The notes below the pieces were generated by a model, which made no database searches, had not been told where the DNA came from, and was given only the letters and a program-made list of their open reading frames with translations. This document shows, one piece after another, positions 41,061-49,793 of a stretch of 57,230 nucleotides of DNA. Made by a program: the position numbers and the translations under genes. Origin of the DNA: Prevotella sp. (GTDB lineage Bacteria > Bacteroidota > Bacteroidia > Bacteroidales > Bacteroidaceae); contig JAEETC010000005.1 in NCBI GenBank assembly GCA_016286585.1, forward strand, positions 1 to 57,230, in the 5' to 3' direction. Position 1 is the stretch's first letter; each line of letters begins with the position of its first letter.

Positions 41061-41942
41061 ATGAAAAAGTATATGATACCACTTCTTGTGGTAGTAATAT
41101 TTGTATTGTTCGTTGGGGCTGTTTGGCTCTTTCTTAACTTACAGGAGCAGAAGCAGGTCAATGAGGATATGCAGGAACTGGCAGCTCTTGACAAGCAGGA
41201 GATGGAAAACGAGTATGAGCGTTTCGCCCTGCAATACAGTGAGATGAAGACGCAGATCAACAACGACTCCATCATCGCCCAGTTGACAGAGGAGCAGATG
41301 AAAACCCAGAAGCTTCTGGAGGAACTGAAGCAGGTGAAAGCCACAGACGCCCGTGAGATTGCCCGTCTGAAGAAAGAGCTGGCCACTGTGAGAGCCGTCC
41401 TTCGTGACTATGTAATGCAGATTGACTCGTTGAACCGTCTTAATGAAAACCTGAAACGTGAGAACCGTCGTGTGAATGCTGAGTTGCAGGAGCGTAACGA
41501 GCAGGTGGCAGGCCTTAACAGCGAGAAAGCATCGTTGTCTGAAAAGGTGGCTATCGCTGCCCAGCTCGATGCCACGAATATCCAGATGACGCTGCTTGAC
41601 AAGAAAGACCGTTCTATGAAAAAGCCGAAGCTTAAGGACTGTAAGAAAATCCAGGTGTCGTTTACGATCACGAGGAATGTGACAGCGTCGAATGGCAACC
41701 GTACGGTCTATGTGCGCATTCAGAATCCTGGTGGCAACGTGCTCAGCGGCGGAGGCTCCTTCGACTATGAGAACCGTTCGCTGGAGTGCTCAATGAAGAA
41801 GAGTATCGAGTACACAGGCGAGGAAATGCCTGTGACACTCTACTGGCCTGTGACACAGGTTCTGGAGACTGGACAGTACCGCGTGTCTGTCTTTGTCGAC
41901 GGGAATATGATAGGATCACGAACATTCAATTTCGAAAAATAA
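41061..41942 (+). CDS. Membrane-anchored coiled-coil protein, first gene of the efflux operon
   Basis: A 293-residue protein from ATG 41061 (a longer frame would include the promoter). An N-terminal membrane anchor (YMIPLLVVVIFVLFVGAVWLF) is followed by a long coiled coil (about residues 30-185, heptads such as TEEQMKTQKLLEELKQVKA and LNRLNENLKRENRRVNAEL). The C-terminal beta domain of about 100 residues (KKIQVSFTITRNVTASNGNRT, then VLSGGGSFDYENRSLECS) may bind other envelope proteins. I know no named family. It is 16 bases ahead of the tolC gene, so it is probably co-expressed with the efflux pump. Confidence 0.72.
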   Translation: MKKYMIPLLVVVIFVLFVGAVWLFLNLQEQKQVNEDMQELAALDKQEMENEYERFALQYSEMKTQINNDSIIAQLTEEQMKTQKLLEELKQVKATDAREIARLKKELATVRAVLRDYVMQIDSLNRLNENLKRENRRVNAELQERNEQVAGLNSEKASLSEKVAIAAQLDATNIQMTLLDKKDRSMKKPKLKDCKKIQVSFTITRNVTASNGNRTVYVRIQNPGGNVLSGGGSFDYENRSLECSMKKSIEYTGEEMPVTLYWPVTQVLETGQYRVSVFVDGNMIGSRTFNFEK

Positions 41943-41958
41943 ACTAAAACTTGATTGT

Positions 41959-43467
41959 ATGACGAGGAAAGGAATTCTTCTATTCATCACTTTTAGCTTA
42001 TCGCTTTTCACTTCATCTGCCCAGCGGTTGTTGACTCTCGACAGCTGTCGGCAGATGGCGCTGCGCAACAACAAGCAGATGAGTGTGGCAAAGGTGAAGC
42101 AAGACGTGGCGGAGAATCTCCGCAAGTCGGCGCGCACCAAATACCTGCCCCATGTGAGTGCCATCGGTACGTATCAGTACACCAGTAGGGCAATCTCACT
42201 GCTCAACGACCAGCAGAAGGCGACACTGCCACACTTGGGTGATGCGACCGTGAGTAGTATGCAGACTGATCTTGCTGGGATAACCGGTAGTCTGCCCATG
42301 GAGAATATCAGTATGATGTTGGGCGCAATGGGACTGAAACTGGAAGACTTGCAGAACCTCGGCAATACAGAGATGCAGAAGCTTGGCGACAAGTTGAATG
42401 GTATCGGACAGAGTCTGGTCGATGCCCTCGACACGGATACGCGCCATCTCTTCGCAGGGTCGGTGATGGTGGTGCAGCCTGTCTTCCTGGGTGGAAGCAT
42501 CATCGCCCTGAACAAAATGGCCGATATCAACGAAGAAATGCAAGACAATTCTGCTGAGGCCCGTCGTCAGACTACGATCTACACGACCGACAAGGTGTAT
42601 TGGCAGGTGGTGTCGCTGAAACATAAGCAGCGTCTGGCCCAGAGTTTCCTCGACCTGGTAAAAAAACTCAGTACAGATGTGAACAAGATGGTCGAGGAGG
42701 GTGTCGCTACCCGTAGTGACGGTCTTTCTGTCGATGTGAAGGTGAACGAGGCAGAGATGACACTCCAGAAGGTAAACGACGGTCTTGTGCTCTCGAAGAT
42801 GCTGCTCTGTCAGACCATAGGCCTGCCTATCAACGAGGCAGTCACTCTGGCCGATGAAGATAACGAGAACATCGCTGTGGTGGAGTTGACGCCAGAACTC
42901 AACGTAGAGACGGCTGTGGAGAACCGCCCTGAGCTAAAACTTCTCGAGGGCGGGGTGAAACTTTCCAAGCAGGTCACTAACATCCTCAAGGCCGGCAATC
43001 TGCCGATGGTCGCCCTGACGGGAGGCTATGCTGTGACGAACCCCAGCCTGTTCAATGGCTTTGAACGTAAGTTCCAGGGCTTCTGGAATGTCGGCGTGCT
43101 GGTGCGTGTACCTATCTGGAACTGGGGTGATGTCATGTATAAGGTACGTGCCTCGAAGGGTGCTACCAGCATTGCGAATCTTGAGTTGCAGGAGGTCCGT
43201 GAGAAGATAGAGTTGCAGGTGAACCAGAACACTTTCCGTGTGAACGAGGCAAACAAGAAACTTGCGATGGCTCAATCGAACATCGCCCGTGCCGATGAGA
43301 ACCTGCGTACCGCCAACCTGGGCTTCCGGGAGGGCGTCATCAGTCCTACCACTGTGATGGAGGCTCAGACGGCCTGGCTACAGGCACAGTCACAGAAGAT
43401 TGATGCTGAGATAGACGTCCGTCTCTCACAAGTGGACCTCCAAAAGTCACTTGGCATCCTGGAATAG
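41959..43467 (+). CDS. TolC-family outer-membrane efflux protein
   Basis: A 502-residue protein with a signal peptide (ILLFITFSLSLFTSSAQ). The mature part starts LLTLDSCRQMALRNNKQMSVAKV, the TolC/OEP pattern, and ends with LGFREGVISPTTVMEAQTAWLQAQSQ and DLQKSLGIL, the second half of the internally duplicated alpha-barrel. An insertion (about residues 60-150, LPHLGDATVSSMQTDL region) enlarges the first half. It forms the outer-membrane tunnel of a tripartite exporter together with the HlyD protein 37 bases downstream. Confidence 0.93.
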   Translation: MTRKGILLFITFSLSLFTSSAQRLLTLDSCRQMALRNNKQMSVAKVKQDVAENLRKSARTKYLPHVSAIGTYQYTSRAISLLNDQQKATLPHLGDATVSSMQTDLAGITGSLPMENISMMLGAMGLKLEDLQNLGNTEMQKLGDKLNGIGQSLVDALDTDTRHLFAGSVMVVQPVFLGGSIIALNKMADINEEMQDNSAEARRQTTIYTTDKVYWQVVSLKHKQRLAQSFLDLVKKLSTDVNKMVEEGVATRSDGLSVDVKVNEAEMTLQKVNDGLVLSKMLLCQTIGLPINEAVTLADEDNENIAVVELTPELNVETAVENRPELKLLEGGVKLSKQVTNILKAGNLPMVALTGGYAVTNPSLFNGFERKFQGFWNVGVLVRVPIWNWGDVMYKVRASKGATSIANLELQEVREKIELQVNQNTFRVNEANKKLAMAQSNIARADENLRTANLGFREGVISPTTVMEAQTAWLQAQSQKIDAEIDVRLSQVDLQKSLGILE

Positions 43468-43504
43468 TTAATCATATAGAATTAAAAATTAAATTATAGA
43501 TATT

Positions 43505-44491
43505 ATGAGCGCAAAAAGTCAACATAACAACATCCTGCTCGCCATAGGTGGCTTCATAGCAGTCGTAATTATTGTGGCACTTATCGGATTCCTCGCCCTT
43601 GACCGCGATCCCGATATCATCCAGGGTCAGGTGGAGGTTACTGAATACCGTGTGTCGAGTAAAGTGCCTGGTCGTATCCTCGAACTCCGTGTGAGTGAGG
43701 GTGACTTTGTGAAGGCTGGTGATACTCTTGCCATTCTTGATGCCCCAGAGGTTCGTGCGAAGATGGAGCAGGCCCGCAGTGCCGAGAGTGCTGCTGCTGC
43801 CCTTGAGCTGAAGGCCCAGAACGGTGCCCGCAAGGAGCAGATCCAGGGAGCCTTCTCTGTGCTTCAGCAGGCCAAGGCCGGCTATGAGATTGCTGAGAAG
43901 TCGTACCAGCGCATCCAGCGTCTCTTCGACGAAGGTGTGGTCAGTGCCCAGAAGCGTGATGAGGTCTATGCCAACTACAAGGCAATGGAGGCTCAGATGA
44001 AGGCTGCCCAGAGTCAGTACGACATGGCCGTCAATGGTGCCCGTATGGAGGATAAGCTCGCTGCCGCCGCTCAGGTAGGACGTGCCAAAGGTGCTGTGCA
44101 GGAAGTGAACAGTTATATCCACGAGACCGTTCAGATCGCCCAGAAGGAGGGTGAGGTCGCCAATATCTATCCGAAGGTGGGCGAACTCGTCGGCACAGGT
44201 TCTCCAATCATGTCGATTGCCGTGATGGACGATATGTGGGGCACGTTCAATGTACGTGAGGATCAGCTCAACGGCATGAAGGTAGGCTCTGAGTTCAGTG
44301 CCTTTGTTCCCGCTTTCAACAAGGAGATCAAGATGAAGGTTTACTACCTGAAGGATCAGGGGTCGTATGCCGTGTGGAAGGCTACGAAGTCCAATGGTCA
44401 GTATGACCTGAAGACCTTTGAGGTGAAGGCCCGTCCTGTCGAGAAACTCGACGGTCTCCGTCCTGGCATGTCGCTGATTATCAAGAACTGA
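43505..44491 (+). CDS. HlyD/EmrA-type periplasmic adaptor
   Basis: A 328-residue membrane-fusion protein. An N-terminal helix (ILLAIGGFIAVVIIVALIGFLAL) is followed by the biotinyl-lipoyl-like half (VEVTEYRVSSKVPGRILELRVSEGDFVKAGDTLAILD), an alpha hairpin (AKMEQARSAESAAAALELKAQNG onward), then the beta-barrel (WGTFNVREDQLNGMKVGS). It links the inner-membrane permeases to TolC. It ends four bases before the next gene. Confidence 0.93.
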   Translation: MSAKSQHNNILLAIGGFIAVVIIVALIGFLALDRDPDIIQGQVEVTEYRVSSKVPGRILELRVSEGDFVKAGDTLAILDAPEVRAKMEQARSAESAAAALELKAQNGARKEQIQGAFSVLQQAKAGYEIAEKSYQRIQRLFDEGVVSAQKRDEVYANYKAMEAQMKAAQSQYDMAVNGARMEDKLAAAAQVGRAKGAVQEVNSYIHETVQIAQKEGEVANIYPKVGELVGTGSPIMSIAVMDDMWGTFNVREDQLNGMKVGSEFSAFVPAFNKEIKMKVYYLKDQGSYAVWKATKSNGQYDLKTFEVKARPVEKLDGLRPGMSLIIKN

Positions 44492-44495
44492 CGTT

Positions 44496-45665
44496 TTGAA
44501 GATTCTAAGCAATATATTCACTGTCGCTAGGCGTGAATGCAAGATTCTGTATGTGAATCGCATTTACTTCTTCAGTATGGTCGTCTTTCCTCTGTTGACA
44601 ATGGTGTTCTTCACCACGTTGATGGATAAAGGACTGCCACAAGACATGCCTGTGGGTGTGGTCGATCTCGACAATACCTCCACCAGCCGTGCCTTGATAC
44701 AGAAACTCGACGGATTCCAGAGTTCTAAGGTCATTGCCCATTATCCTTCGGTGGCGGTGGCGCGGCATGCCATACAGCAGAACGAGATCTACGGATTCCT
44801 CTATATCCCTAAGGGTACAACGGATCAGCTACTCTCTGCCCGCAGACCCAAGGTGTCATATTACTATAGCCAGGTGTCGATTTCGGGCGGTTCGATGGTG
44901 ATGAAGGACATGAAGACCGTCTCCACCCTCGGTTCCGCAGCCGTCGGTCAGGCCACGATGCAAGCCAAGGGCTTTACGCCAGGGCAGATACAGGCTTTTC
45001 TTCAGCCCGTGAAGATCGACCTTCATCAGGTGGCTAATCCCTGGGGCAGTTATAACATCTATATCTCTGCGGTCTTCGTGCCGGGCATGATGATGCTGTT
45101 TATGTTTCTTATCTCAGCCTATTCGCTGGGTATGGAACTGAAGTTTGGACGTGGCAAGGAGTGGCTCGGCAAGGCAGACAACAATATCGTCGTTGCCATC
45201 CTTGGCAAGTTCCTGCCTCAGGCATTGATATTCCTTGTGCTCATCTTCTTCTACGAGTATTATATCTATTGCATTCTGGATTTCCCCCATCAGGGAGGTC
45301 TTTGGGAAATCACTCGTCTGGCCCTGCTCGAGGTGTTCAGTTCCATCGGCTTCGGTATCTTTGTCTTCGGTCTGATGCCCTCTCTCCGTATGTCGATGAG
45401 TATCTGTTCGCTGTGGGCTGTGCTCGGCTTGTCTATGGCAGGCTCGGCCTTCCCCATGATGGGCATGGATACGCCGTTGCAGTCGCTCACGTGGCTCTTC
45501 CCCCTGCGCCATTATTACATGCTCTATCAGATCACCGTCTTCAACGGTTTCCCGTTGCTTGATGCCTGGTTCCATTTCGTGGCGCTCGTGGCCTTCACCC
45601 TGATGCCCTGGTTCGTCATCCATAAGATTAAAAACGCGATGCTCACCTATGTCTATATTCCATAA
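44496..45665 (+). CDS. ABC-2-type permease (first)
   Basis: A 389-residue protein. TTG at 44496 is chosen as start because it keeps the N-terminal cytoplasmic helix and first membrane segment (YFFSMVVFPLLTMVFFTTL); the next ATG would remove them. ABC-2 layout: one N-terminal helix, a large periplasmic domain (VGVVDLDNTSTSRALIQKLDG), then five C-terminal helices (GMMMLFMFLISAYSLG, FLPQALIFLVLIFFY). No ATPase domain or gene is present. It overlaps the second permease by 17 bases. Confidence 0.87.
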   Translation: MKILSNIFTVARRECKILYVNRIYFFSMVVFPLLTMVFFTTLMDKGLPQDMPVGVVDLDNTSTSRALIQKLDGFQSSKVIAHYPSVAVARHAIQQNEIYGFLYIPKGTTDQLLSARRPKVSYYYSQVSISGGSMVMKDMKTVSTLGSAAVGQATMQAKGFTPGQIQAFLQPVKIDLHQVANPWGSYNIYISAVFVPGMMMLFMFLISAYSLGMELKFGRGKEWLGKADNNIVVAILGKFLPQALIFLVLIFFYEYYIYCILDFPHQGGLWEITRLALLEVFSSIGFGIFVFGLMPSLRMSMSICSLWAVLGLSMAGSAFPMMGMDTPLQSLTWLFPLRHYYMLYQITVFNGFPLLDAWFHFVALVAFTLMPWFVIHKIKNAMLTYVYIP

Positions 45666-46917
45666 GATATACAACTGGTTGCAGGATGCCGCCTATGTGT
45701 GGCGTTTTGAGATGAAGCAGGTGCTTCACGACGAGGGCGTGTTGCTTTTCTGTCTGGTCGTGCCGTTGTTGTATCCGATACTCTATTCGTGGATATATAA
45801 CAATGAGGTAGTCTGCGAGGTTCCTGTCGCCGTGGTCGACCTGTCGCACTCTCATCAGTCGCGCCAGTTCATCCGCATGTGCGATGCCTCGCCCGATGTC
45901 CATGTGGCCTACTATGCCGTCGACCTTGACGATGCCCAGTCGCTCGTCAGTCGTCAGGTGGTGAAGGGTATTTACTACATCCCCTCTGACTTTGCTACTC
46001 ATCTGAACCGTATGGAGCAGGGTACTGTCAGTGTCTACTGTGACATGGCGCTGATGCTCACCTACAAGGCCATCTATCAGACGGCGATGGCGGTTTCACA
46101 GGAGATGGGTGCGGAAATACAGAAGAAGCTGTCAGGCAACTATACCGCTCGTGAAGATCTGGTCACCACCAGTCCTTTGGAGGTGGAGGATGTGGCGGTC
46201 TTCAATCCCCAGGGCGGCTATGGCTCCTCGATATTGCCGGCTGTGCTCATCCTGATCATCCAGCAGACGCTGGTGTTGGGTATTGGTCTGGCAGCAGGAA
46301 CGGCACGCGAGCGAAACCGTTACAGTGATATCGTGCCCATCAATAAGTGCTATTCTTCCGTTGCGCGTATCGTCAGTGGCAAAGCACTGTGTTATCTGAT
46401 GGTCTATGCTGTCATGGGCACGTTCCTTACCATCGTCATCCCAAGGCTGTTCCATTTTCCGCAGCTTGCTGCCTGGCAGGATTTGCTGGCGATGATGATT
46501 CCATACCTTCTGGCTTGTGTGTTCTTTGGACTCGCCGTTTCATGTTTGGTCCACTACCGTGAGAACGTCATTCTGCTGGCGGTGTTCCTCTCCTTGCCAT
46601 TACTCTTCATGAGTGGCATCTCGTGGCCGCAGTCGGCCATCCCAGGCTTTTGGCAGGGCGTATCCTGGCTGTTCCCCAGCACTTTCGGCATCCGGGCCTA
46701 TACCCGTTTGAATTCGATGGGTGGCACCCTTGGCGATGTCGTTATGGAAGTGCGATGCCTCTGGGCACATGTGGTGTTCTATCTTTTTCTGGCCTGCACC
46801 GTCTACGGTATCGAACTGCGCAACTCACAGCGTCATGCCCATGAGCGACTGGCTGCCCTCCGCAAAAAGCGTGAAGTACGACAGGCCATGAAGCAACAAC
46901 AAGGCAAACAGGTTTAA
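45649..46917 (+). CDS. ABC-2-type permease (second)
   Basis: A 422-residue paralogue of the preceding gene, overlapping it by 17 bases. Same topology: N-terminal helix VLLFCLVVPLLYPILYSWIY, periplasmic domain (PVAVVDLSHSHQSRQF), and C-terminal helices (LPAVLILIIQQTLVLGIGLAAG, LPLLFMSGISWPQSAIPGFW). The basic C-terminal tail is Lys/Gln-rich. With the first permease it may form a heterodimer that works with an ATPase encoded elsewhere, or without one. Substrate unknown. Confidence 0.87.
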   Translation: MSIFHKIYNWLQDAAYVWRFEMKQVLHDEGVLLFCLVVPLLYPILYSWIYNNEVVCEVPVAVVDLSHSHQSRQFIRMCDASPDVHVAYYAVDLDDAQSLVSRQVVKGIYYIPSDFATHLNRMEQGTVSVYCDMALMLTYKAIYQTAMAVSQEMGAEIQKKLSGNYTAREDLVTTSPLEVEDVAVFNPQGGYGSSILPAVLILIIQQTLVLGIGLAAGTARERNRYSDIVPINKCYSSVARIVSGKALCYLMVYAVMGTFLTIVIPRLFHFPQLAAWQDLLAMMIPYLLACVFFGLAVSCLVHYRENVILLAVFLSLPLLFMSGISWPQSAIPGFWQGVSWLFPSTFGIRAYTRLNSMGGTLGDVVMEVRCLWAHVVFYLFLACTVYGIELRNSQRHAHERLAALRKKREVRQAMKQQQGKQV

Positions 46918-47028
46918 TAAATCTTAAAAGATAGTTATCTTTGACGACTGTCTGACAAAATTCCACTAACTTTGCAAGTTAGAAAAGCCCGCCCACGAGG
47001 GGAGGGTGTTAACTTTAATTCGTTTAAT

Positions 47029-47904
47029 ATGAGAAGCAATCAATCTAGCCTGATGAAGGCATTGGTGTGTGTAGGTGTGATGCTCCTAACGGGAGTGTCG
47101 TGTGAGAAAATGAATGTCGGTGAGTCTGACGATGTCTCGCGGGCGAATGTCGTGCTGCGTGTCGGCAGTATCGAGCAGATTCCCTTCCCTGTGACCACGA
47201 GGGCGTCGGTGGAGGGTAGCTGCACCAAACTGAACTTCCACATCTATGATGACGAGGGAGAAAGGGTCGATTATGTCAACCAGAAAATCGACGATGCGGA
47301 CTTCGGAACGGCATCATTCCAGCTCGATAAAGGCCACTATTATCTGGTGGTAGTGGCCCATAGCGGTTCGAAGAATCCCAGTTTCTATGCCAACGAGAAG
47401 GTGACGATATCAGGAAATGATCTGGGTGACACTTTTTGGTGTTGCGATGAGATTCTGGTAGAAGATGAGAAAATCTATCTGGACCTTGAACTGCGTCGTA
47501 TTGTCTCGATGCTGAGGTTCATCCCGACAGTCACTCCTCCTGCAAACCTGGACCATATTGTCTTCAGGTACAAAGGCAGTAAGGGCACATTCAACGGACT
47601 GACAGGTTATGGCAGCACTACCGCTTCCCAGTCGGTGAATGTGAGTGCTAACAGCGACGACAGCCAGTATGAGTTCTATATGATACCACGCGATGAAGAC
47701 GACATGATCGATATCTCCATGATGGCCTACGATGACCAAATCCGCGGTCTTGGAGGATGCAGCATCGACGAGGTACCCGTAAAGCGCAACAGCATTACTA
47801 TCTGTCGTGGCAATCTGTTTGATGGCAGTGAAAATTCAGCCTCTGTGTTCATAACCGTCACTATCGACGACACCTGGGGCGAGAATATCCAGATAAATTT
47901 CTGA
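47029..47904 (+). CDS. FimB/Mfa2-like fimbrial lipoprotein
   Basis: A 291-residue lipoprotein. Start at ATG 47029 (or 47053, MKALVCVG); a longer TTG frame starts inside a -7 box and is rejected. Lipobox LLTGVSC. The mature part has the Mfa2/FimB pattern: LNFHIYDDEGERVDYVNQKI, TASFQLDKGHYYLVVVAHSG, and a beta-rich second half ending ITVTIDDTWGENIQINF. Such proteins anchor or tip type V fimbriae. No fimbrillin shaft gene is next to it. Two -7-like boxes lie upstream (TATCTTTG 46936-46943, TAACTTTG 46967-46974). Confidence 0.72.
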   Translation: MRSNQSSLMKALVCVGVMLLTGVSCEKMNVGESDDVSRANVVLRVGSIEQIPFPVTTRASVEGSCTKLNFHIYDDEGERVDYVNQKIDDADFGTASFQLDKGHYYLVVVAHSGSKNPSFYANEKVTISGNDLGDTFWCCDEILVEDEKIYLDLELRRIVSMLRFIPTVTPPANLDHIVFRYKGSKGTFNGLTGYGSTTASQSVNVSANSDDSQYEFYMIPRDEDDMIDISMMAYDDQIRGLGGCSIDEVPVKRNSITICRGNLFDGSENSASVFITVTIDDTWGENIQINF

Positions 47905-47997
47905 AAATAAATCGCTATTTATTTTGCAATTCGCTCGATTTGCACTACCATTGAGCTGCGCTCGAAGGTACTCACGTTCGAAAAATCTCAAATAAAA

Positions 47998-48029
47998 TTT
48001 GGATTTTTGCTCACTTAATCGTACCTTTG
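47998..48029 (+). promoter_or_regulatory. Promoter of cysE, nearly leaderless
   Basis: TTTG 47998-48001, 20 bases, TACCTTTG 48022-48029. The ATG is at 48038, eight bases past the -7 box, so the mRNA should start only a few bases before the start codon. Confidence 0.88.
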
Positions 48030-48037
48030 CAGCCGAT

Positions 48038-48958
48038 ATGGACAAGAAGGATACAAACGACGTACTGCGCCGTAATGTGGCGTTGCTGTCGAAAATCGGT
48101 GAGAAAGAGGCGAGCATGATGCCCGCTATCGAGGCCCCGCTCCCCTCTGTGGAACAGGTGAAGCAGATTGTGACGCTGGTGAAGAGTATTATCTTCCCCG
48201 ACTACTTCAATAAGCGGCAGCCCGATGAGGCTATCCGCTCGTATTATATTGGTGTGCATATGGAAGAGCTGATGACGCTGCTCACGAAGCAGATCGCCCA
48301 CGGACTCCAGTTCTGCGAGGATTGCAAGGAGATCCACACCAAGGCACAGGTCTATGCCGAAGCCGAGCGCCTGGCCATGCAATTCATCGATACGTTGCCC
48401 GAGATCAAACGCCTACTTTATACCGATGTTGAGGCTATGTTTGATGCCGACCCTGCCGCTACGAACTACGGAGAGGTTATCTTCTGCTATCCCGTCATGA
48501 ACACCATGACCCACTATCGCGTCGCCCATCGCCTGCACGAGCTGAAGGTGCCTGTCATTCCCCGCATCATCACAGAGCTGGCTCACTCCAAAACGGGCAT
48601 CGACATCCATCCGGGTGCGCAGATCGGCGAGTATTTCGCCATCGATCACGGCACGGGCGTCGTCATTGGTGAGACCTCCATCATCGGCAATCACGTCACC
48701 CTCTATCAAGGTGTTACCCTCGGTGCCAAGAGCTTCAAGTACGATGAGCAGGGTAACATGCTCAACATCCCTCGTCACCCGATCATCGAGGATAACGTCA
48801 CCGTCTACTCCAACGCCTCCATCCTTGGCCGTATCACCATCGGCCATCACTCCACGATCGGAGGTAACATCTGGCTCACGCACTCCGTACCGCCTTATTC
48901 GCGCATCCTCCAGTCGAAGGCCATTGATGCAGGATTCCAGGATGGCGCAGGTATATAA
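48038..48958 (+). CDS. cysE: Serine O-acetyltransferase
   Basis: A 306-residue enzyme that acetylates L-serine for cysteine synthesis. The N-terminal helical domain is followed by the left-handed beta-helix hexapeptide domain: ITELAHSKTGIDIHPGAQIG, then the active-site DHGTGVVIGETSIIG and GVTLGAKSF. After the helix a HPIIEDNVTVYSNASILG repeat continues to the C terminus. ATG 48038 directly follows the promoter. It is longer at the N terminus than E. coli CysE, as in the Bacteroidetes form. Confidence 0.94.
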   Translation: MDKKDTNDVLRRNVALLSKIGEKEASMMPAIEAPLPSVEQVKQIVTLVKSIIFPDYFNKRQPDEAIRSYYIGVHMEELMTLLTKQIAHGLQFCEDCKEIHTKAQVYAEAERLAMQFIDTLPEIKRLLYTDVEAMFDADPAATNYGEVIFCYPVMNTMTHYRVAHRLHELKVPVIPRIITELAHSKTGIDIHPGAQIGEYFAIDHGTGVVIGETSIIGNHVTLYQGVTLGAKSFKYDEQGNMLNIPRHPIIEDNVTVYSNASILGRITIGHHSTIGGNIWLTHSVPPYSRILQSKAIDAGFQDGAGI

Positions 48959-48970
48959 CATGATCTGAAA

Positions 48971-49013
48971 TAACAAAGAAAAGGCTCCCGATTTCGGAAG
49001 CCTTTCTTTGTTA
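48971..49013. terminator. Bidirectional terminator after cysE
   Basis: A long stem (TAACAAAGAAAAGGCTCCCG at 48971-48990 with 48995-49013, one bulge and one mismatch) around an ATTT loop; A-run and T-run on opposite sides serve both converging genes. Confidence 0.85.
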
Positions 49014-49028
49014 ATATGTGGATGCTTG

Positions 49029-49673
49029 TTACTTCTTTTCTGCGGCCATCTCTTTGAGGGCTTTGGCGAACTTGCCGGTGGCGAAGCTCTTGCCGTTTTC
49101 GCTGACGTAGACATCGGTGCTGTCGGGTGTTCCATCGGCTCCGCGGGTACGGCTGTAATAGTAATCCCAGTCCCAGTAGTCATAGTCGCTGTAATGATAG
49201 TCATCCCACCGCCAGGAAGAGTTGGCATATAGGTTGAAGTTGTAAGCGCGGTTCTCCCAGTCGTACATTGTGCCGTGGAAGTGGCTGTATGTAAGGCTGT
49301 AGTCGTAATAGTCGATGCGCACGGGGTTCCATGTGGGATCGTCATAGTTGATGATGATGTCGCCACCGCTTACTCTCCATGTGAAGGTGCTGTAGGCCGT
49401 ATTGCGACGGTCGTGATAGTCGTAGTCGCACTCCTCACCCCAACCGCGAGTGGCATTGCCATGGCTGTCGTAATAGTTGCCCTCGAAGCGCCAGACGGTA
49501 CGATACTCTCCATCGCGGAATGATTCGCCCCAGCGGTTCATATAGTAGGTGTCGAGGTTTCCCTCCCAATTGACGCCAGTGAGTTTTCTGGCAATCTCTT
49601 CGTCTGTTTCGCAGCTGGTCATCGTGAAACCTGCGAACAGCATCATCATGAGGTAAAAATAAAACTTCTTCAT
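49029..49673 (-). CDS. Tyr/Asp/Trp-rich lipoprotein, unknown
   Basis: A 214-residue lipoprotein from ATG 49673 (MKKFYFYLMMMLFAGFTMTSC lipobox); six extra residues from an upstream ATT-type start are unlikely. The mature protein has beta-strand pattern repeats (TVWRFEGNYYD, FTWRVSGGDIIINYDD) and a remarkable cluster (DDYHYSDYDYWDWDYYYS) of aromatic and acidic residues near residue 180. It resembles small lipocalin-like domains of Bacteroidetes, without certainty. A -7 box TACCTTTG with weak CTTG -33 lies upstream. Function unknown. Confidence 0.68.
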   Translation of the reverse strand: MKKFYFYLMMMLFAGFTMTSCETDEEIARKLTGVNWEGNLDTYYMNRWGESFRDGEYRTVWRFEGNYYDSHGNATRGWGEECDYDYHDRRNTAYSTFTWRVSGGDIIINYDDPTWNPVRIDYYDYSLTYSHFHGTMYDWENRAYNFNLYANSSWRWDDYHYSDYDYWDWDYYYSRTRGADGTPDSTDVYVSENGKSFATGKFAKALKEMAAEKK

Positions 49674-49730
49674 AATTGTATCTCCTATCACTTTAAATGG
49701 TTAGACATCGTTTTTGATCTTTTCTCGATG

Positions 49731-49762
49731 CAAAGGTAGGGATAATTACCCAATGGCGCAAG
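49731..49762 (-). promoter_or_regulatory. Promoter of the Tyr-rich lipoprotein gene
   Basis: Minus strand CTTG (49762-49759), 20 bases, TACCTTTG (49738-49731). The -33 differs from TTTG by one base. Confidence 0.65.
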
Positions 49763-49793
49763 TGAATTGTCCTATTCGTGGGTAGGGATTTCC

